From Castellaniella sp035707805 (GTDB lineage Bacteria; Pseudomonadota; Gammaproteobacteria; Burkholderiales; Burkholderiaceae_B): a stretch of DNA of 64,000 bases. The stretch lies in NCBI GenBank assembly GCA_035707805.1, contig DASSTS010000036.1:36012-100011 (forward strand), in the 5' to 3' direction. Positions 60,942 to 64,000 of the stretch are shown piece after piece (the first letter of the stretch is position 1; each line of letters starts with the position of its first letter). The position numbers and the translations under genes are program-made. The notes under the pieces are model-generated. The model searched no databases, was not told the DNA's origin, and was given only the letters and a program-made list of their open reading frames with translations.

Positions 60942-62138
60942 GTGTCCTCTCCCGCTTCCGATCCCGACGATCGCCCCGGCTTTCTGTTGAAGCTGACCAT
61001 GGCCCTGGTGGGGGTCTTCGCCTTCATCCAGGTCTATTCGATCCAATCCATCCTGCCCCAGCTGCAAAGCGACCTGCATGCCTCGGTGGTGGAAATCGGC
61101 AACGCGGTGGGCATGACCGTGCTGGCCGTCGCGCTGATCTCGCCCTTCGTCGGCATGCTGTCCGACGCGGTAGGGCGCAAGGGGCTCATCGTCGCCTCCG
61201 TGTTCGCGCTGGCGGTGCCCACGGCGCTGATGCCGCTGGTGGACTCGGTGCACGGGCTGCTGATCCTGCGCTTCCTGCAGGGCCTGGCGGTGCCGGGGGT
61301 GTCGGTGGTCGCCATCGCCTACATCGGCGAGGAATTCCGCGGCCCGGCCATGGTCAGGATCGTGACGCTGTACGTCTCGGGCAGCGTGCTGGGCGGCTTT
61401 GCCGGCCGCTTCCTCCTGGGCCATCTGACCGAGCACATGGCGTGGCAGACGGCGTTCGGCATCATGGCGGTGCTGAACCTCGCCGGGGCGGTGATCGTGT
61501 GGCGCGGCCTGCCGGATTCGCGCCGCTTCGTCGCCAATGCCCGCATCGGCTCGAGCCTGGCCATGCTGGGCCAGCTGCTGCGCAATCCCTCGCTGCAGGT
61601 CGCCTGCGCCCTGGGCTTCACCGTGCTGTTCGCCCTGATCGGCCTGTTCACCTTCGTCAACCTGCATCTGGCCGCGCCCCCCTACCGCTTCAGTTCAGGC
61701 CAGCTCGCCAACATCTTCGCCGTCTATCTGCTGGGCGTCGTGGTCACGCCGCTCGCCGGCCGCATCATTCCGCGCATCGGGATCCGCCGCACCATCCTGT
61801 CCATGCTGGGGGTCTCGGCCCTGGGCGTGGCCCTGACGCTGGCTCAGCCGGCCTGGCTCATCGTCGTGGCCCTGGCGCTGGCGGCCTGCGGGGTCTTCAT
61901 CATCCAGTCCGCCACCATGAGCTTCATCGCCTACCGGATCACCCGCGGCCGCTCGCTGGCCAGCGGCCTGTACTATTCCGCCTATTATTGCGGGGGCTTC
62001 ACGGGCGCCTGGCTGTGCGGCGTCGCCTATGCCTGGGGTGGCTGGCACGGCGCCGTGGCGGCCTTGCTGTCGGCGCAAGCCGTGGGCGGACTGATCGCCT
62101 GGCGCTTCATGCCCGCCCAGGGCGCCGCCGCAGCCTGA
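60942..62138 (+). CDS. MFS transporter (YnfM-like)
   Basis: 398 residues, 12 predicted membrane helices. FIQVYSIQSILPQLQSDLHA, GMLSDAVGRKGLIVASVFAL carries the MFS A-like motif, and FLQGLAVPGVSVVAIAYIGE the second conserved loop. VSGSVLGGFAGRFLLGHLTE matches the YnfM/arabinose-polymer-type group. The substrate is unknown. GTG 60942 is used; TATAAT at 60906-60911 is a good -10 for it, but no -35 is clear. Confidence 0.88.
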   Translation: MSSPASDPDDRPGFLLKLTMALVGVFAFIQVYSIQSILPQLQSDLHASVVEIGNAVGMTVLAVALISPFVGMLSDAVGRKGLIVASVFALAVPTALMPLVDSVHGLLILRFLQGLAVPGVSVVAIAYIGEEFRGPAMVRIVTLYVSGSVLGGFAGRFLLGHLTEHMAWQTAFGIMAVLNLAGAVIVWRGLPDSRRFVANARIGSSLAMLGQLLRNPSLQVACALGFTVLFALIGLFTFVNLHLAAPPYRFSSGQLANIFAVYLLGVVVTPLAGRIIPRIGIRRTILSMLGVSALGVALTLAQPAWLIVVALALAACGVFIIQSATMSFIAYRITRGRSLASGLYYSAYYCGGFTGAWLCGVAYAWGGWHGAVAALLSAQAVGGLIAWRFMPAQGAAAA

Positions 62139-62195
62139 CCGCTGCCGGCCGGAAACCTCCGGCCGGTCGGGCCGTTTTCCTCTATAATCCAGGCA

Positions 62196-62325
62196 TCAAG
62201 GGGAGTAGCTCACTTTCCGCGTCATCGTCATGACGGTCTCTTGTCGCAAGCAGGGACCCGGTGGCCGGGCAGCCTGGCGGTTGCGAGCAAGACCTTGCCA
62301 TCATGGGCAAGGTGTGTCTCCCTCA
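62196..62325 (+). promoter_or_regulatory. yybP-ykoY (manganese) riboswitch
   Basis: The 240 bases between the MFS gene and terC hold this element. AAGGGGAGTAGC at 62199-62210 is the conserved first loop of the yybP-ykoY class, and GACCTTGCC-ATCATG-GGCAAGGT (62291-62313) is its typical closing hairpin, followed by CTCCC. TATAAT at 62183-62188 is the -10, with a start near 62195. The class binds Mn2+ and commonly controls TerC/Alx and YebN-type exporters, which fits the downstream gene. Recognised by motif and context. Confidence 0.85.
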
Positions 62326-62329
62326 GTGG

Positions 62330-62367
62330 AAATGGCCTGACCCGGATGGGTTTCAGGCCATTTTTCA
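62330..62367 (+). terminator. Expression-platform hairpin of the riboswitch
   Basis: AAATGGCCTGA (62330-62340) pairs with TCAGGCCATTT (62353-62363), with an inner CCC/GGG extension, followed by TTTTT. It ends 16 bases before terC. In an Mn-activated switch this would be the intrinsic terminator relieved by ligand. Confidence 0.8.
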
Positions 62368-62379
62368 TGGGGAGCATCC

Positions 62380-63084
62380 ATGCTTGAATTTTTCGAGACC
62401 CTGCACTGGGGCGCGGTCTTTCAGATCATCCTGATCGACATCCTGCTGGGCGGCGACAATGCCGTCGTGATCGCCCTGGCGTGCCGCAACCTGCAGCACA
62501 GGCAGCGGCTGCAGGGCATCCTGTGGGGCACCGCCGGCGCCATCATCCTGCGCGTCGTGCTGATCACCTTCGCGCTGACGCTGCTGAGCGTGCCCTTCCT
62601 GAAGGTCGCAGGCGGCCTGCTGCTGCTGTGGATCGGCGTCAAGCTGCTGCTGCCCGAGGACGACGCCCACGACAAGATCCAGGGCGGGGCCTCGGTCCTG
62701 GCGGCGGTCAAGACCATCATCGTGGCGGACTTCGTCATGAGCCTGGACAACGTCATCGCGATTGCCGGCGCGGCCCAGAACGCCCATCTGGACCATCAGC
62801 TGGGCTATGTGATCTTCGGCCTGCTGCTGAGCGTGCCCATCATCATCTGGGGCAGCACCCTGGTCCTCAAGCTGATCGATCGCTTCCCCATCGTGGTCAC
62901 CTTCGGTGGCGCCTTGCTGGGCTGGATCGCCGGCGGCATGCTGGTGACCGACGCCTTTGTGGAAAATCAATTCGGCGTGGTCGCGCAGCCTGTTAAACTG
63001 GGGGTTGAGATCGTCTGCGCCCTGCTCGTGGTGGCTGTCGGCAAATGGCTGGCCAGCCGCAAGGGCTCCACCAAGGAAAGTTAA
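62380..63084 (+). CDS. TerC/Alx family membrane protein (probable manganese exporter)
   Basis: 234 residues, about seven helices. IILIDILLGGDNAVVIALAC and IIVADFVMSLDNVIAIAGAA contain the paired acidic DN motifs of TerC metal transporters. ILWGTAGAIILRVVLITFAL, LLLLWIGVKLLLPEDDAHDK and FGGALLGWIAGGMLVTDAFV complete the fold. This is the YjbE-like short type. The Mn riboswitch just upstream supports export of excess Mn2+. A 41-residue membrane protein gene follows after four bases. Confidence 0.92.
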   Translation: MLEFFETLHWGAVFQIILIDILLGGDNAVVIALACRNLQHRQRLQGILWGTAGAIILRVVLITFALTLLSVPFLKVAGGLLLLWIGVKLLLPEDDAHDKIQGGASVLAAVKTIIVADFVMSLDNVIAIAGAAQNAHLDHQLGYVIFGLLLSVPIIIWGSTLVLKLIDRFPIVVTFGGALLGWIAGGMLVTDAFVENQFGVVAQPVKLGVEIVCALLVVAVGKWLASRKGSTKES

Positions 63085-63088
63085 GTCA

Positions 63089-63214
63089 ATGGCAATTTTC
63101 AAGTCTTCCGACGCCAAGTCCCAGGAAAGCGGCCTGTCGCTGCTGCAAGGGCTGGGCATCCTGGCCGTCATCGGCATCGTCGCCGCCGCTGTTCTGCGCT
63201 ACTTCGCCGCATGA
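63089..63214 (+). CDS. Small single-span membrane protein downstream of terC (41 residues)
   Basis: MAIFKSSDAKSQESGLSLLQ followed by a hydrophobic helix (GLGILAVIGIVAAAVLRYFA). The N-terminus is polar with several Ser/Lys. AAGGAAAG precedes the ATG, and its stop overlaps the hemC start. It lies four bases after terC, so it should be expressed with the Mn exporter and may be its accessory. No family recognised. Confidence 0.7.
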   Translation: MAIFKSSDAKSQESGLSLLQGLGILAVIGIVAAAVLRYFAA

Positions 63215-64000
63215 TGGCAGCGGCTGCACCCCAGGAACTGGTCATCGCCACCCGCGCCAGCCAACTGGCGCTATGGCAGGCCGAGCACGTCCGCGGCCTC
63301 CTGCAGCAGTTGTACCCGCAGTGCCGCGTCAGCCTGCTGGAGATGACCACCCGCGGCGACACCATTCTGGATCGCACGCTGTCCAAGGTCGGCGGCAAGG
63401 GCCTGTTCGTCAAGGAGCTTGAAACCGCCTTGCTGGACGGCCGCGCCCATCTGGCCGTCCACTCCCTGAAAGACGTGCCGGTGGACCTGCAGTCCCCGTT
63501 CGCCTTGCCCGTCATCATGGAGCGCGAGGATCCGCGCGACGCCTTCGTCTCCAACGAGTACGCCAAGCTGGCCGCGCTGCCGGCCGGCGCCGTGGTCGGC
63601 ACGTCCAGCCTGCGCCGCGAATCCCAGATCCGCGAGCGTTACCCCCATCTGGAAGTACGACCCCTGCGCGGCAACGTCCAGACCCGCCTGGCCAAGCTGG
63701 ACCGCGGCGAGTACGCCGCCATCATCCTGGCCTCCGCCGGGCTGCGACGCCTGGGCCTGGCCGAGCGCATCCGCGACTACATCTCCGTGGAGGACAGCCT
63801 GCCCGCGGCCGGTCAGGGCGCCCTGGGCATCGAGATCCTCGAAACACGCCAGGACGTGGCCCAGTGGCTCGCGCCCCTGGCCGACGCTTCGAGCACCGCC
63901 TGTGCGCTGGCCGAGCGCGCCGTCTCGCGTGCATTGGGCGGCTCCTGCCAGGTCCCCCTGGCGGCCTACGCCATCTTGCAGGGGGACAATCTGGAATTGC
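63211..64000 (+). CDS. hemC: Hydroxymethylbilane synthase (porphobilinogen deaminase), 3' end beyond window
   Basis: Polymerises four porphobilinogens in haem synthesis. About 262 codons are in the window, with the C-terminal domain end missing. LVIATRASQLALWQAEHVRG, KVGGKGLFVKELETALLDGR, AVHSLKDVPVDL and GTSSLRRESQIRERYPHLEV are family blocks. GGSCQVPLAAYA holds the Cys that carries the dipyrromethane cofactor. The start is ATG 63211 or 63214, both overlapping the small membrane gene's stop; 63211 gives one extra Met. Confidence 0.96.
   Translation, partial: MMAAAAPQELVIATRASQLALWQAEHVRGLLQQLYPQCRVSLLEMTTRGDTILDRTLSKVGGKGLFVKELETALLDGRAHLAVHSLKDVPVDLQSPFALPVIMEREDPRDAFVSNEYAKLAALPAGAVVGTSSLRRESQIRERYPHLEVRPLRGNVQTRLAKLDRGEYAAIILASAGLRRLGLAERIRDYISVEDSLPAAGQGALGIEILETRQDVAQWLAPLADASSTACALAERAVSRALGGSCQVPLAAYAILQGDNLEL

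Overview
This is a GC-rich bacterial chromosome segment with dense genes and almost entirely GC-ending codons. The gene content suggests a facultatively denitrifying, halotolerant member of the Burkholderiales, probably Alcaligenaceae (Bordetella/Achromobacter-like). The pointers are the cysM-mltB-etfBA-acyl-CoA dehydrogenase run, acpS-nagZ-uvrC-pgsA, an FNR-controlled ccoSNOQPGH cluster, a copper nitrite reductase, and ectRABCD. I placed it by gene content only; no search was run. I see no insertion sequence, prophage, CRISPR array or rRNA, and only one tRNA.

Layout. 1-9.6 kb is housekeeping: a ComEA-like protein, cysM, mltB, a histone-deacetylase-family hydrolase, etfBA with an acyl-CoA dehydrogenase, a 1-Cys peroxiredoxin, a 30-residue membrane peptide, rplS and a CoA-type Nudix hydrolase. 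9.6-17 kb holds rsgA, an M48 protease, orn, acpS, nagZ, uvrC, pgsA and queF. 17-21.5 kb holds aceA and two MarR units, each next to a perfect palindromic operator. 21.6-30.6 kb is the micro-oxic and denitrification block: a P-type-ATPase-like membrane protein, ccoS, ccoNOQP, ccoG, a short ccoH, a small membrane protein, fnr and nirK. Two perfect FNR boxes sit where class II activation would need them.

30.7-38 kb is an osmolyte island: ectR-ectA-ectB-ectC-ectD makes (hydroxy)ectoine, and the convergent ehuBCDA ABC transporter probably takes it back up. 38.1-39.4 kb is aroG, preceded by what looks like a complete Phe/Tyr attenuator with a PheL-like leader peptide. 39.4-46.5 kb carries a D-2-hydroxyacid dehydrogenase, glcDEF, mnmA and a GST. 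46.7-51 kb has purB, tRNA-Lys(CTT), a TonB receptor and a DUF2946 protein. 51-55.4 kb has the two-gene NHEJ system (ku, ligD), a cold-shock protein and a GlsB-type membrane protein. 55.5-64 kb has a NADAR-like protein, ghrA, a lipoprotein, an ADP-ribosylglycohydrolase, acetoacetyl-CoA synthetase, an MFS carrier, a yybP-ykoY (Mn) riboswitch with its TerC gene, a 41-residue membrane protein and the 5' part of hemC.

The most notable items are: (i) the leader-peptide attenuator of aroG, with a 9-bp antiterminator pairing that excludes the terminator; (ii) a CcoI-type copper-ATPase homologue that keeps its membrane segments and CPC motif but has lost both the actuator and the phosphorylation/nucleotide-binding domains; (iii) the small hydrophobic peptide at 8168 below a LexA-like half-match; and (iv) a 27-bp inverted repeat enclosing about 150 bases between ectD and ehuA.
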